Assembly (NCBI RefSeq): GCF_002019855.1
Contig: NZ_CM007717.1
Span: 3,807,636 to 3,871,635, forward strand
Source: Streptomyces antibioticus
GTDB taxonomy: Bacteria; Actinomycetota; Actinomycetes; Streptomycetales; Streptomycetaceae
Length of the DNA: 64,000 bases
Direction: 5' to 3'
The stretch's first letter is position 1, and each line of letters begins with the position of its first letter. Shown in pieces: positions 1 through 9,210 of this stretch. Below the pieces are notes generated by a model. The model was not told where the DNA came from. It made no database searches and worked only from the letters and a program-made list of their open reading frames with translations. The position numbers and the translations under genes are program-made.

Positions 1-2
1 CC

Positions 3-1757
3 GAGTCCGAGTCCGAGAGTCCCTCCACGTCGGCCGCCCCGGACCTGACCGACGGCACCACCGTCGAGCCGTCCCCGTCGGAATCCGAATCGGAATCGGT
101 GACGGGCGAGCCGTCCGGCTCCACGTCCCCGACCTCGTCCTCGTCCTCGTCCGAGAGCCCCGCCCCCAGCGAGTCCACCTCAGCGACCGTATCCCCGTCC
201 CCGTCCCCGTCCACCCCCACCGCCCCGCCCTCCACCGTCCCCCAGCCCCCCATCACCCCCCGTTCCGGCTGGAACGCGGACGAGGGTCTCAGCCCGGAGG
301 AGCCGAGCTACACGCCGGACGGGAGGATCAAGGCGGTCGTGCTGCACCACACCGCCCAGAGCAACGCGTACACCTGCGACGAAGCGCCCTCCATCATCAA
401 CTCCATCTACACGTACGACGTGAAGACGCTGGGCTGGAAGGACCTCGGCTACAACTTCGTCGTCGACAAGTGCGGCACGGTGTACGAGGGCCGCAAGGGT
501 GGCGTCGATCTGCCGGTCGTGGGCGCGCACGCCTACGGGTTCAACTCGCAGACCACCGGCATCGCGGTCCTGGGCACGTACACCGACTCGGTGCCGTCGC
601 AGGCCGCGATGACGTCCGTCGCCCGGCTCGCCGCGTGGAAGCTGGGCCAGTACGGCATCGCCCCCGACTCGACCGTCACGCTCACCACCGCGCTGGACGG
701 CCAGAACCTCGCCGGCAAGTCCTGGGGTCCGGGCGAGGAGATGAGGCTTCCGGCGATCCACGGTCACCGTGACGGCTACAACACCCTGTGCCCCGGCGAC
801 GCCTACTACGCCGCGCTCGGCACGGTGCGCGAGCTGGCCGCCGGTCCGGTCACCGGGCTCACCCTCACCTCCGTCACCGGCACGACACCGATCGGCTCGA
901 CGCCGTACACCAGTGGCCCCGTCACGGTGAACTGGTCGGCGACGACCCCGTCCGCGCTGATCTCCGAGTTCCAGGTGCTGGTCGACGGGAAGACGGCGGC
1001 CACGGCCAAGGGCAGTGCGACCTCCGCCAAGGTCACGCTGGGCTCCGGCAAGCACCAGGTGCAGGTCAGGGCCGTGCACCAGTCCGGGAGGACGGCGACC
1101 AGTACGGCCGTCACCGTCGTCGCCGACACCACCGCGCCCACCTTCACCACCAAGCCGAACCTGGCCCTCCGCACCGGCACGGTGACCGCCACGGCCGTCC
1201 CGCTGACCCTGAACTGGAAGGCCGCCGACACCACCGCCCTCAAGGACGTGCGCCTCACCGCCCCGGCGGCCAAGACGTACGGCCCGACCGTCACCACCGC
1301 CCAGCACACCGCCAAGCCGGGCGCCGCGACCGTATGGTCCATGAAGGCGTACGACATGGTCGGCAACACCGCCACGGCCTCGGTCACCGGCACCCCGGTG
1401 ATCCTCCAGGAGACCTCGGCCAAACGGACCGGCACCTGGACGTCCAAGTCCTCCACCAGCTACCTGGGCGGCAAGTCCCTCACCAGCAAGACCAAGAACG
1501 CCTCCCTGACCTGGACCTTCACCGGCCGTTCCGTCGCCTGGGTGGTCTCCCGGGCCTCCACCTCCGGCCAGGCGTACGTCTATGTCGACGGCAAGAAGGT
1601 GACGACCGTGGACCTGAAGTCGTCCACCACGTCCTACCGCAACGCGATCTGGACGAAGACCTGGTCCTCCGCCGCGAAGCACACGGTCAGGATCGTGGTG
1701 GTGGGGACGTCCAAGCGGCCCACGATCACCACCGACGGCCTCGTGTACCTGAAGTAG
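3..1757 (+). CDS. Secreted N-acetylmuramoyl-L-alanine amidase (PGRP/Amidase_2), 5' end missing
   Basis: The reading frame is open to the left edge, so the true start lies outside the window and the GTG at 99 is probably internal. The visible N-terminal part is a Ser/Pro/Glu-rich linker, as in secreted wall enzymes. It is followed by a peptidoglycan-recognition/amidase fold with the zinc-ligand pattern: VVLHHTAQ near the start, VGAHAYGFN in the middle, and IHGHRDGYNTLCPG at the end. The C-terminal half is Thr/Ser-rich beta-sandwich-like sequence with no recognised catalytic motif, perhaps a surface or wall-binding module. It is expected to cut the amide bond between MurNAc and L-Ala in peptidoglycan outside the cell. 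The family call is firm; the physiological role is inferred. Confidence 0.85.
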   Translation, partial: ESESESPSTSAAPDLTDGTTVEPSPSESESESVTGEPSGSTSPTSSSSSSESPAPSESTSATVSPSPSPSTPTAPPSTVPQPPITPRSGWNADEGLSPEEPSYTPDGRIKAVVLHHTAQSNAYTCDEAPSIINSIYTYDVKTLGWKDLGYNFVVDKCGTVYEGRKGGVDLPVVGAHAYGFNSQTTGIAVLGTYTDSVPSQAAMTSVARLAAWKLGQYGIAPDSTVTLTTALDGQNLAGKSWGPGEEMRLPAIHGHRDGYNTLCPGDAYYAALGTVRELAAGPVTGLTLTSVTGTTPIGSTPYTSGPVTVNWSATTPSALISEFQVLVDGKTAATAKGSATSAKVTLGSGKHQVQVRAVHQSGRTATSTAVTVVADTTAPTFTTKPNLALRTGTVTATAVPLTLNWKAADTTALKDVRLTAPAAKTYGPTVTTAQHTAKPGAATVWSMKAYDMVGNTATASVTGTPVILQETSAKRTGTWTSKSSTSYLGGKSLTSKTKNASLTWTFTGRSVAWVVSRASTSGQAYVYVDGKKVTTVDLKSSTTSYRNAIWTKTWSSAAKHTVRIVVVGTSKRPTITTDGLVYLK

Positions 1758-1802
1758 GGAGCACCTGGGACCCTCCCACTCCTGTCCCTCTAGGGTCATC
1801 CG

Positions 1803-3368
1803 GTGACAACTAGCAGCGCGCAGAAGGCCCTCGTCGGTGTGCGGGAACGGCTTGTGCCGGGGTATTCGGGGGGTTCCGGTGTGGCGGGGTGGGTCGGTCC
1901 CCTCGTCGTCGCCGTGGTGGCCGGGGTTCTGCGGTTCTGGGAGTTGGGGCGGCCTCGGGGGCTGGTGTTCGACGAGACGTATTACGCCAAGGACGCCTGG
2001 GCGTTGCTGCGGCTCGGGTATGAGGGGAGCTGGCCGGATCGGAAGACTGCCGATCCGGGGATCCTGGCGGATCCGCAGGTCGTGCCGCTCTCCGACGCCG
2101 GGGCCTTCGTCGCGCATCCGCCCGCCGGGAAGTGGGTGATCGCCGTCGGGGAGTGGGGGTTCGGGCTCGATCCCTTCGGCTGGCGGTTCATGACGGCGCT
2201 TCTCGGCACCCTGTCCGTGCTGATGCTGTGCCGTATCGGGCGGCGGTTGTTCCGGTCCACCGTGTTGGGGTGTCTGGCCGGCGCCCTGATGGCCGTCGAC
2301 GGTCTGCATCTGGTGATGAGCCGGACCGCGCTGCTCGATCTCGTCGTCATGTTCTTCGTCCTGGCGGCGTTCGGGTGTCTGCTGCTCGACCGGGACGGGG
2401 CGCGGGCGCGGCTCGCCGATGCGCTCCCGGAGGACGGGGACGGGGACGGGCACGTACGGCCGGATCCCGATGTGGGCGGGCGGGCCACTGCCGGGTGGCG
2501 GCCCTGGCGGATCGCGGCCGGGTGTCTGCTGGGGCTCGCCGCCGCCACCAAGTGGAACGGGCTTTATTTTCTTGCCTTCTTCGTGGTGCTCACGCTCCTC
2601 TGGGACGTCGGCGCGCGGCGCGTCGCCGGGGCCCGGCGTCCGTACCGGGCGGTGCTGCGCAGGGACGCCGGACCGGCGCTGCTGTCGCTCGTGCCGGTCG
2701 CCGTGGTGACGTATCTGGTGACGTGGACGGGCTGGTTCCTGTCCGACGACGGCTACGGGCGGCACTGGGCCGACGGCCGCGGCGGCCCCTGGTCGTGGAT
2801 ACCGGCTCCGCTGCGGAGTCTGTGGCACTACGAGGCTCTGGTGTACCGGTTCAACGTCGGGCTTCATACGCCGCACAAGTACGAGTCCAATCCCTGGAGT
2901 TGGCTCGTGCTCGGCCGGCCCGTGCTGTTTCACTACGAGTCGTCGGGAGGCGGCCGTGTGCAGACCGTTCTCGCCCTCGGTACGCCGCTGTTGTGGTGGA
3001 CGGCGTGCGCCGCGCTCGGGTACCTGCTCTACCGGTGGGCGCTGCGCCGTGACTGGCGGGCCGGGGCGGTCCTGTGCGCGGTGGGCGCCGGGTATCTGCC
3101 CTGGTTCCTGTACCAGGACCGCACCGTCTTCTCCTTCTACGCCGTCGTCTTCGTGCCGTATCTCTGTCTGGCCGTGGCGATGCTGCTGGGTGCGCTGCTC
3201 GGGCCGCCGGGGGCGGGGCGGCCGAGGCGGGTGCGGGGTGCGGTGGCCGCGGGGGTGCTCGTGCTGCTCATCGTCTGGAACTTCGTCTACTTCTACCCGC
3301 TCTACACCGGGCAGAGCATTCCCTACGACGGCTGGCGGGCCCGGATGTGGCTCGACACCTGGGTGTGA
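1803..3368 (+). CDS. Dolichyl-phosphate-mannose--protein mannosyltransferase (Pmt, GT39)
   Basis: Multi-pass membrane protein of 521 residues. The first membrane helix is followed by RFWELGRPRGLVFDETYYAKDAW, which has the acidic DE pair typical of the first extracytoplasmic loop of GT39/Pmt enzymes. Many hydrophobic helices follow, and the C-terminus ends in FVYFYPLYTGQSIPYDGW, usual for actinobacterial Pmt. The family transfers mannose from polyprenyl-phosphate-mannose onto secreted proteins during translocation. The start is GTG, 45 bp after the amidase. The length fits the family. No operon partner is obvious. Confidence 0.9.
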   Translation: MTTSSAQKALVGVRERLVPGYSGGSGVAGWVGPLVVAVVAGVLRFWELGRPRGLVFDETYYAKDAWALLRLGYEGSWPDRKTADPGILADPQVVPLSDAGAFVAHPPAGKWVIAVGEWGFGLDPFGWRFMTALLGTLSVLMLCRIGRRLFRSTVLGCLAGALMAVDGLHLVMSRTALLDLVVMFFVLAAFGCLLLDRDGARARLADALPEDGDGDGHVRPDPDVGGRATAGWRPWRIAAGCLLGLAAATKWNGLYFLAFFVVLTLLWDVGARRVAGARRPYRAVLRRDAGPALLSLVPVAVVTYLVTWTGWFLSDDGYGRHWADGRGGPWSWIPAPLRSLWHYEALVYRFNVGLHTPHKYESNPWSWLVLGRPVLFHYESSGGGRVQTVLALGTPLLWWTACAALGYLLYRWALRRDWRAGAVLCAVGAGYLPWFLYQDRTVFSFYAVVFVPYLCLAVAMLLGALLGPPGAGRPRRVRGAVAAGVLVLLIVWNFVYFYPLYTGQSIPYDGWRARMWLDTWV

Positions 3369-3389
3369 CGCTCACGCTCCGGGGCCGCC

Positions 3390-4703
3390 TCAACCGCCGC
3401 ACGCCGTGCGGATCTTGTAGAACGTGCTCAGGTAACGGGCGTGGTACGTCGCGTCGGCGATGCGGACCAGTGCCTCGTCGGCCGAACGCAGCGACGAGCC
3501 GATGAAGTTGGCGCTCCCGGTGTAGACGCGGGGCGTCAGGTCGCCGTTGTAGTCGCCGTCGATCAGCATCTCCTTGTTGTGCGGACGTACGTCGATACCG
3601 GGGCCGTTGGGGATACGGCAGCGGCGGTGCTGGATGCCGGCGGCGGTCAGCCGGGTGGTGATCGCGGAGTCGCTCTCGGCGTAGACGATGTCGATCCAGC
3701 AGCCCCTGGCGCGGAGTTGGGCGAGTTTCTGGGCGACCTGGACGCGTGAGCCGAAGAAGCTGTGCATCACGATGCGGATGTCGGTCTGGTGGCGCAGCCC
3801 GTCCGTGCCGGTGTAGGCGCAGCGGACCTCGTCGAGCGCGTTGACGACGGTGTCCGTGGCCGGGTTGTAGTAGGAGCGGTCGGCGCGCGGGAAGAAGAAG
3901 GCGCGGTACGGCGATCCGGTCGGGGTGGAGAAGTACGCGTTGTTGTTGCCGCGGACGAGGGTGCGGCCGACGCGGAGCCTCTCGTGGTAGGTGACGTACC
4001 CGTCGTACACCGCGTTGTCGGCGAAGGTGACGGCGTCGTTGAAGGACTCGACCTTGTACCAGTGGGAGAGGTTCGAGGAGGTCTGGAAGACGACCTTGGA
4101 GTAGCTGGTGCCGTCGTCGAAGGGGCCGATCCGGGAGAAGACGAAGAACTTGTTGTGGTTGTACGCCGGTTGGGGCGGGGCGACGGCCAGGCAGCCGCGC
4201 TGGACGTCGTCCACGCCGTCGGCGTCCTCGAACCGGTCGTCGCAGACGACGATCCAGGAGCGGGCGGAGTCGTTGGTGCCGAGGCCCGCCTTGAGCGCCT
4301 GGTAGGGGGCGTTGGGGTACTCGACGCCGTCGCCGTTGACGTACGTGGAGTCGTCCACGACGAGCCGGACGTCGACGCCGCGCCGGTGGGCGGCGAGCAG
4401 GGCGTTCGCGACCTCCTGGTCGTTGAACTCCAGGACGGCGCCGCGGATCTGGGCGCCCGCCGGGGTCGCGTCGATGAGCTGGACGAGCTGGGTGAAGACC
4501 GCCTTCTGCTGGGCCGGGGTGCCCAGCGGGTCGTTGAAGACGGGGCCGCCGACGACCGGCTTGGTCAGCGCGGCGGCCGGGGCCGCACCGGCGAGGACGA
4601 GGGTCGCCACCAGGGTCAGGACGGCGGCGACGGCGGCAGCGGCCGTGCCGGGCACCGTGCGTGGACAACGGGCGGAATGCGGTCGCTTCGTCGCAGGCGT
4701 CAT
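3390..4703 (-). CDS. Secreted phospholipase D-like protein with one degenerate HKD motif
   Basis: The chosen ATG at 4703 follows an AGGAAAG ribosome site; a longer frame to 4799 has no better start. Residues 1-45 form a signal peptide with a basic start, a long Ala/Val/Leu core and an APAAA cleavage region. Two PLD half-sites are visible. The second reads PHNKEMLIDGD followed by YTGSANF, a full HxK-x4-D with GSxN. The first reads YNHNKFFVFSRI, which keeps H and K but has Ser where Asp is usual. Related proteins cleave phosphodiesters, but the substrate cannot be read here. It is convergent with the mannosyltransferase, with a 21 bp gap. Confidence 0.8.
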   Translation of the reverse strand: MTPATKRPHSARCPRTVPGTAAAAVAAVLTLVATLVLAGAAPAAALTKPVVGGPVFNDPLGTPAQQKAVFTQLVQLIDATPAGAQIRGAVLEFNDQEVANALLAAHRRGVDVRLVVDDSTYVNGDGVEYPNAPYQALKAGLGTNDSARSWIVVCDDRFEDADGVDDVQRGCLAVAPPQPAYNHNKFFVFSRIGPFDDGTSYSKVVFQTSSNLSHWYKVESFNDAVTFADNAVYDGYVTYHERLRVGRTLVRGNNNAYFSTPTGSPYRAFFFPRADRSYYNPATDTVVNALDEVRCAYTGTDGLRHQTDIRIVMHSFFGSRVQVAQKLAQLRARGCWIDIVYAESDSAITTRLTAAGIQHRRCRIPNGPGIDVRPHNKEMLIDGDYNGDLTPRVYTGSANFIGSSLRSADEALVRIADATYHARYLSTFYKIRTACGG

Positions 4704-4880
4704 CGTCGCTTTCCTACTTTCACGGACCTTCACCGGGCCTTCACCAGGCATGCACCGGGCATGCACGGGAACAGTGAGATGAATTGCCCGTGAAGACACG
4801 TAAAAGCTCGTAAAAGTAGGAAAGTCATCCGAAAATCGGCGCTTCGGCCGTACGCCCTGGCCTCAATGAGTGACGCGGCG

Positions 4881-5309
4881 TCAGTCGTCCGGCCACAGCG
4901 ACGGCGTCGGAGGCCCGCCCGTGACCCGGTGGTACGCGGCCCGCGCGTGGACGACGCGGGCGAGGGCCGTGCCGAGGAGCGTGGCCGCGCACAGGCAGGA
5001 CAGCCACAGGGTGTCCCGGTGCCCGGCCCAGGTGAGGGTGCCGGCCGGCGGGATCGCGAAGCCGTTGAGGAACAGCCAGCACAGCACGGCCGTCCCGGGC
5101 GCCGCCGTGAAGCGGGCGCACACACCGAGCAGCGCGGCCAGCAGGGACAGCGCGGCGAGGGCGAGGCCGGGGTGGTCCGTGCCCACCAGGAACGTGTGGA
5201 CGGCGACCAGGGCCAGCGCCCCGCCGCAGGCGGTGGCCCACACCAGCGGTGTCGCGACGGGACGGGGCACGGGACGCGAGCCGGTCCGGAACGCCACCCA
5301 CTCGACCAT
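4881..5309 (-). CDS. Small integral membrane protein, KdpD/DUF4118-like helices
   Basis: The start at 5309 is supported by a GGAAGGAG ribosome site; the longer frame to 5390 has no site. The protein is about 142 residues with four hydrophobic stretches. The order and spacing of these helices resemble the DUF4118 membrane block found in KdpD-type sensors, but no kinase or signalling domain is attached. It ends in a short basic/acidic tail. No function is assigned and the DUF4118 resemblance is only by eye. Confidence 0.55.
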   Translation of the reverse strand: MVEWVAFRTGSRPVPRPVATPLVWATACGGALALVAVHTFLVGTDHPGLALAALSLLAALLGVCARFTAAPGTAVLCWLFLNGFAIPPAGTLTWAGHRDTLWLSCLCAATLLGTALARVVHARAAYHRVTGGPPTPSLWPDD

Positions 5310-5517
5310 GCTCCACGTCTCCTTCCGGTCCTCCCCAGGCCCGCGGGGCACCGGCCGCCACGCCGTCGTGGACCTCGGCCATTGTCCCACTCGGCGGTCG
5401 GGCCCCTGTCCCGCCGCCGGAATTCCGCGCTGGCTAGGGTGTCAGGGGCCGTTGTTCGACGTAACGTCGCTTTCGGACAGCGCACAACATGCAGGACTCA
5501 GCAGACAGGGGGCAGTC

Positions 5518-6003
5518 GTGGGTGGTCCGCGCCTGAGCAGTACGCCGTTGCCGGGGATCGGGGTCCGCTACGACCTGACCACGCGGGAACAGCGCCGGGT
5601 GTCCGTCGTCGCGCACCGCGACGGCGCCCGCACGTTCAACGCCTACCAGGAGGACGATCCGGACGCCTGCGCCCTGTCGGTGCGGCTGACCGCGAACGAG
5701 GCGGGGGCGCTCATCGACGCGATGATGCCGACGCACCACAGCCCGAACCTGCTGTACACCACCGAGCTGGGACTGGTGGCCGAGCGCATCGAGCTGCCGT
5801 CGGTCTCGTACTGGAACGGGCGGCTCCTCGGCGACACCCATATGCGCACCGAGACCGGGGTGTCGATCGTGGCGGTGCTGCGCCGCGCCGAGGCCGTGCC
5901 GTCGCCGAAGCCGGACTTCCGGCTGGTCGGCGGCGACATCCTCATCGTGATCGGCACCCGGGAGGGCGTCGACGCGGCGGCGGCGATCCTCGAACGGGAG
6001 TGA
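5518..6003 (+). CDS. Cation:proton antiporter regulatory subunit (KhtT-like, TrkA-C/RCK-C domain)
   Basis: 161 residues from a GTG start preceded by an AGGGGG-like site. The N-terminal half (IGVRYDLTTREQRRVSVVAHRDG) is the usual opening of actinobacterial KhtT-like proteins. The C-terminal half (about residues 75-160, LPSVSYWNGRLLGDTHMRTETGVSIVAV, then GDILIVIGTREG) is a TrkA-C domain. In Bacillus KhtT gates the CPA2 antiporter KhtU by binding ligand at this domain. A CPA2 antiporter gene lies 1.2 kb away on the other strand (7205-8539) and is the natural candidate partner. It is soluble and expected on the cytoplasmic face. Confidence 0.8.
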   Translation: MGGPRLSSTPLPGIGVRYDLTTREQRRVSVVAHRDGARTFNAYQEDDPDACALSVRLTANEAGALIDAMMPTHHSPNLLYTTELGLVAERIELPSVSYWNGRLLGDTHMRTETGVSIVAVLRRAEAVPSPKPDFRLVGGDILIVIGTREGVDAAAAILERE

Positions 6004-6030
6004 CCGGGACCCCGCAGCCGGCCGGCGGTC

Positions 6031-7218
6031 TCACACCGGGCGCAGCGGGCGCGCCGGCCAGTCCAGCAGCCGTGCCCCGATCACGGCCGTGTGGATCATG
6101 TACCGCTGGGCCGGGTCGGTCGGGTCCGCGCCGGTCAGCGCGTGGACCCGGTCGAGCCGGTAGGTGAGGGCCCGCACGCTGAGCGACAGCCGCCGGGCCG
6201 CCGCCGCGGCCACGCACCCGGTGTCGAAGTAGGCGCCGAGGGTCTCCAGCCAGGGCACCGCTCCCCCGCGGGCCCCCTCCAGCGGCCCGAGGACGTTGTG
6301 GACCAGGTCGACCAGCGCCTGCCGGTCCCGCGCGAGCACCGGGAAGACGAGCATGTCGGCGGCGCGCAGCAGCGGCTCGTCGAAGCCCATCCGCTGGGCC
6401 ACGTCCAGCGCGTTGAGCGCCTCCTCGTAGCTGTGGCCGATGCCGAGCGTGCCGGGCCGCGGGCGGCCGATCGCGGCCTGGGCCCGGTCACCGACGGCGG
6501 CGTAGGCGTGCTTGGCGAAGTGGGTGAGGACGTCGTCCTGGTCGGAGGGGGCGACACACACCATCCGGCCGTCCTTGGTGGTGAACAGGATGCGCCGGTT
6601 CTCGAACCGGGCGAACAGCTCGCTCGCCACCTGACGGGGCACGGGGTCCGTCTCGTCGTACTTCTCGGGGCCCTCGGCGACCGCGACCGCGTGGGCGCGG
6701 GACAGCCGGAACCCGAACCGTTCGGAGCGGGCGGCGAGCGCGCCGGAGTCGCCGCGACCGTGCAGGAGGTCGTCGATGAACTCCCGGCGGGCCGCCTCCT
6801 CCTTGCGGATCACGAGGCGCTGCGCGCGCTCGTAGCCGTCGGCGAAGGCGTCCATGGCCTGTTCGACGACGGCCAGGACACTGTCCGGGTCGGCCGCCCG
6901 CGGCCTGCCTTCGCGGCCGACCACGAGATGGGCGCGCACCAGGCCGCGCCAGCCGTGCCCGGCCTCGGCGGCCCGCGCGCCGAGCGCCCGGCGGGACTCC
7001 AGTTCGTCGCGGGTCAGCCGGCGGCCGGTGGTGGCGGCGTCCGCGACGATCTGCTGGAAGCCGTCGAGGAACGGTGCGTAGGGCAGGCCCTCGTCGGCAC
7101 CGGCCGCCTCGGGGGTCTCGGCCTCGCGCGGTTCTTGAGCAGCCGGCTCCGGCGCCGGGAAGGCGGCCGCCGCGCCGGGCGCGAACACCGGCCGGCTGCC
7201 GTACTCAGTGGCCTGCAT
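6031..7218 (-). CDS. PucR/CdaR-type transcriptional regulator with C-terminal HTH
   Basis: The start at 7218 (MQATEYGS) has a GGGAG site; a longer frame would run into the antiporter gene. Length is about 395 residues. The N-terminal 150 residues are alpha-helical, the middle looks like a GGDEF-like sensory fold of the PucR/CdaR type, and the C-terminus (AAARRLSLSVRALTYRLDRVHALTGADP) is the characteristic HTH_30 motif. The first codons overlap the end of the upstream antiporter gene by 14 bp on the same strand, so the two are probably co-transcribed. The ligand is unknown. Confidence 0.8.
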   Translation of the reverse strand: MQATEYGSRPVFAPGAAAAFPAPEPAAQEPREAETPEAAGADEGLPYAPFLDGFQQIVADAATTGRRLTRDELESRRALGARAAEAGHGWRGLVRAHLVVGREGRPRAADPDSVLAVVEQAMDAFADGYERAQRLVIRKEEAARREFIDDLLHGRGDSGALAARSERFGFRLSRAHAVAVAEGPEKYDETDPVPRQVASELFARFENRRILFTTKDGRMVCVAPSDQDDVLTHFAKHAYAAVGDRAQAAIGRPRPGTLGIGHSYEEALNALDVAQRMGFDEPLLRAADMLVFPVLARDRQALVDLVHNVLGPLEGARGGAVPWLETLGAYFDTGCVAAAAARRLSLSVRALTYRLDRVHALTGADPTDPAQRYMIHTAVIGARLLDWPARPLRPV

Positions 7219-8539
7219 GGACGGCTCCCGCGGCGTCGGCAGAATCGGCATCAGCAGCACCGGCGACACCAGGGGCATCACTGACACCAGGGGCATCGGT
7301 CGTACCAGAGACATCGGTGGCACCGGCTGTCCCGACAGTACCGGCCGCGCCCGTGGCGCCCACCGCCCCGGTCCCCCGGCGGGACCCGGTCCGCGCCGTG
7401 ATCCTGCGGGCCACCGGCTCCGTCCAGCGGGCGGCCAGCGGTCCCAGGACGACCAGGATCAGCACGTACGCCGTCGCCAGCGGTCCGATACGCGGTTCGA
7501 CCCCTACGGCGAGACCGGCGATGACGATGGAGAACTCGCCGCGCGCGACCAGCGTGCCGCCCGCCCGCCAGCGCCCCTTCGCGGAGATGCCGGCCCGCCG
7601 CGCCGCCCAGTAGCCGGTGGCGATCTTCGTGAGGGTGGTGACGGAGGCCAGCGCGAGCGCCGGGAGGAGGACGGGCGGGATGGCCGACGGGTCGGTGTGC
7701 AGGCCGAAGAAGACGAAGAAGACGGCGGCGAACAGGTCCCGCAGCGGGGTGAGAAGGCTGCTGGCGCCCTCGGCGACCTCACCGGACAGCGCGATGCCGA
7801 CCAGGAACGCGCCGACGGCCGCCGAGACCTGGAGGTGCTGGGCGATACCGGCGACGAGCAGGGTCAGGCCGAGGACGACGAGCAGCAGCATCTCGGCGTT
7901 GTCGGAGGAGACCGCGCGGCTGATCAGCCGGCCGTGACGCAGGGCGACGTAGAGGACGCCGCCGACCGTCCCCAGGGAGATCAGCAGGGTGACCGTGCCA
8001 CCCGCCAGGCTCACCCCGGCGAGCAGGGCGGTGAGGATCGGCAGGTAGACGGCCATGGCGAGGTCTTCGAGGACCAGGATGCCGAGGACGACCGGGGTCT
8101 CGCGGTTGCCGAGTCTGCGCAGGTCGCCGAGGACCTTGGCGATCACGCCGGACGACGAGATCCAGGTGACTCCGGCGAGCGCGACGGCGGCGACCGGGCC
8201 CCAGCCGAGCAGCAGGGCCATGGCGGCGCCGGGGGCGGCATTGAGGACGAAGTCGACGGCGCCCGAGGGGTACTGCGTCTTGAGGTTGGTGACGAGTTCG
8301 GAGGCGCTGTACTCCAGGCCGAGCAGGAGCAGCAGCAGGACGACGCCGATCTCCGCGCCGGTGGACACGAACTCCTCGCTGGCGCTCAGCGGCAGGATGC
8401 CGCCCTGCCCGAAGGCGAGGCCGGCCAGCAGGTACAGGGGTATCGGGGAGAAACCCACCCGTCCGGCGAGGCGTCCCAGCAGGCCCAGGACGAGGATGAT
8501 GGCGCCGAGTTCGATGAGCATGGCTGTGGTGTCGTGCAC
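7205..8539 (-). CDS. CPA2-family cation/proton antiporter with low-complexity C-terminal tail
   Basis: 444 residues from GTG at 8539 (GGAGGAC site about 10 bp upstream; an ATG seven codons in is an alternative). There are about twelve membrane helices. Typical CPA2 signatures include LLLLLLGLEYSASEL, ISSSGVIAKVLGDL and LVARGEFSIVIAGLAV. The membrane domain is followed by about 60 residues rich in Gly, Ala, Thr and Asp with a repeating GATGAAGT/APGVSDAPG character. There is no RCK domain in the protein itself, which fits use of the separate KhtT-like protein at 5518-6003. Family function is K+ or Na+ efflux in exchange for protons. Confidence 0.85.
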   Translation of the reverse strand: MHDTTAMLIELGAIILVLGLLGRLAGRVGFSPIPLYLLAGLAFGQGGILPLSASEEFVSTGAEIGVVLLLLLLGLEYSASELVTNLKTQYPSGAVDFVLNAAPGAAMALLLGWGPVAAVALAGVTWISSSGVIAKVLGDLRRLGNRETPVVLGILVLEDLAMAVYLPILTALLAGVSLAGGTVTLLISLGTVGGVLYVALRHGRLISRAVSSDNAEMLLLVVLGLTLLVAGIAQHLQVSAAVGAFLVGIALSGEVAEGASSLLTPLRDLFAAVFFVFFGLHTDPSAIPPVLLPALALASVTTLTKIATGYWAARRAGISAKGRWRAGGTLVARGEFSIVIAGLAVGVEPRIGPLATAYVLILVVLGPLAARWTEPVARRITARTGSRRGTGAVGATGAAGTVGTAGATDVSGTTDAPGVSDAPGVAGAADADSADAAGAVHAGH

Positions 8540-9210
8540 GGGCGTCTGTCCTCCGTGTCGATTCGGTGGCGGCGTCTGTGCCGTTGCGGGTGCCGGCGGC
8601 GCGCTGTTCGGCGCGGATGGGTCGTCCGTCCCCTACGGGACCCGGGCGGGGCCTTGGGGGTGCGGTGGGGTTCGGGTCAGGGCTCCCGTACGGGTCGTAC
8701 GGTCGCGGGTGCGGGTCGTACGGGCCGGGTGTACGGGGGTGGTGTGCGGGCCGGGTGTACGGGTCGGTCGTACGGGTGGCGTACGGTCGTCGGTCGCGTG
8801 CGGTCGTCGGTCGCGTGCGGGGTGTGGTGGCTGTGGGGTGTGCGCCGGTGCGTCGGGCCGGTGGCCCCCGTCAGAGGTGCTGCGGGGCTACGGCGTGCTG
8901 GTGCGGCGGGTGAAGGGTGAAGTGCGGCGCGGGGGCGGCGGGGCCTGCCGGCGCGCCGGGCGGTGACTCAGACCGCGGCGTCGGTATCAGGAACGCGGTC
9001 GCGAGCGGCGTTGTCGACGCGCACGCGGATGACTCGACCCATGTCACGCCCCCTCTGCTCGCGTCGGTGCCGGTTACACGACCGAACACCCCGCCGGAGC
9101 GGGCACGCGCCCGGGCGGAGTGTAAGTGTTTGGTAAAGGAGTCTACCTCATACCGGCAACCGAAGATCACCTGAACCGGCGGAGCAAGGGTTTACGCAGG
9201 TCAGGGCAGG
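8540..9210. other. 670 bp without a convincing gene; low-complexity repeats
   Basis: Positions about 8,640-8,830 are a degenerate run of short units related to GGGTCGTACGG and GGTCGCGTGCGGT. No reading frame across it looks coding. The rightmost part, 8,968-9,042, holds a possible 24-residue ORF on the minus strand, listed separately. AT-rich patches near 9,120-9,150 may be a promoter. I see nothing else I can name. Confidence 0.5.
8968..9042 (-). CDS. Possible 24-residue small peptide upstream of the antiporter operon
   Basis: The ATG at 9042 is preceded by GAGGGGG at ribosome-site distance, and the frame encodes MGRVIRVRVDNAARDRVPDT then DAAV and a stop. It is the only well-initiated small frame in this gap and lies upstream of, and on the same strand as, the antiporter gene. 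It could be a leader peptide or a real small protein; chance is also possible at this length. No family is recognised. Confidence 0.3.
   Translation of the reverse strand: MGRVIRVRVDNAARDRVPDTDAAV

Noticed and set aside
180..2933. 917-codon open frame on the minus strand across the amidase and mannosyltransferase genes
   Set aside because: It is the antisense shadow of two well-supported genes, is Arg/Gly/Pro-rich without any motif, and has no ribosome site.
8871..9170. 99-codon minus-strand ORF (start 9170)
   Set aside because: No ribosome site, composition not gene-like, and it overlaps a better-initiated small frame.
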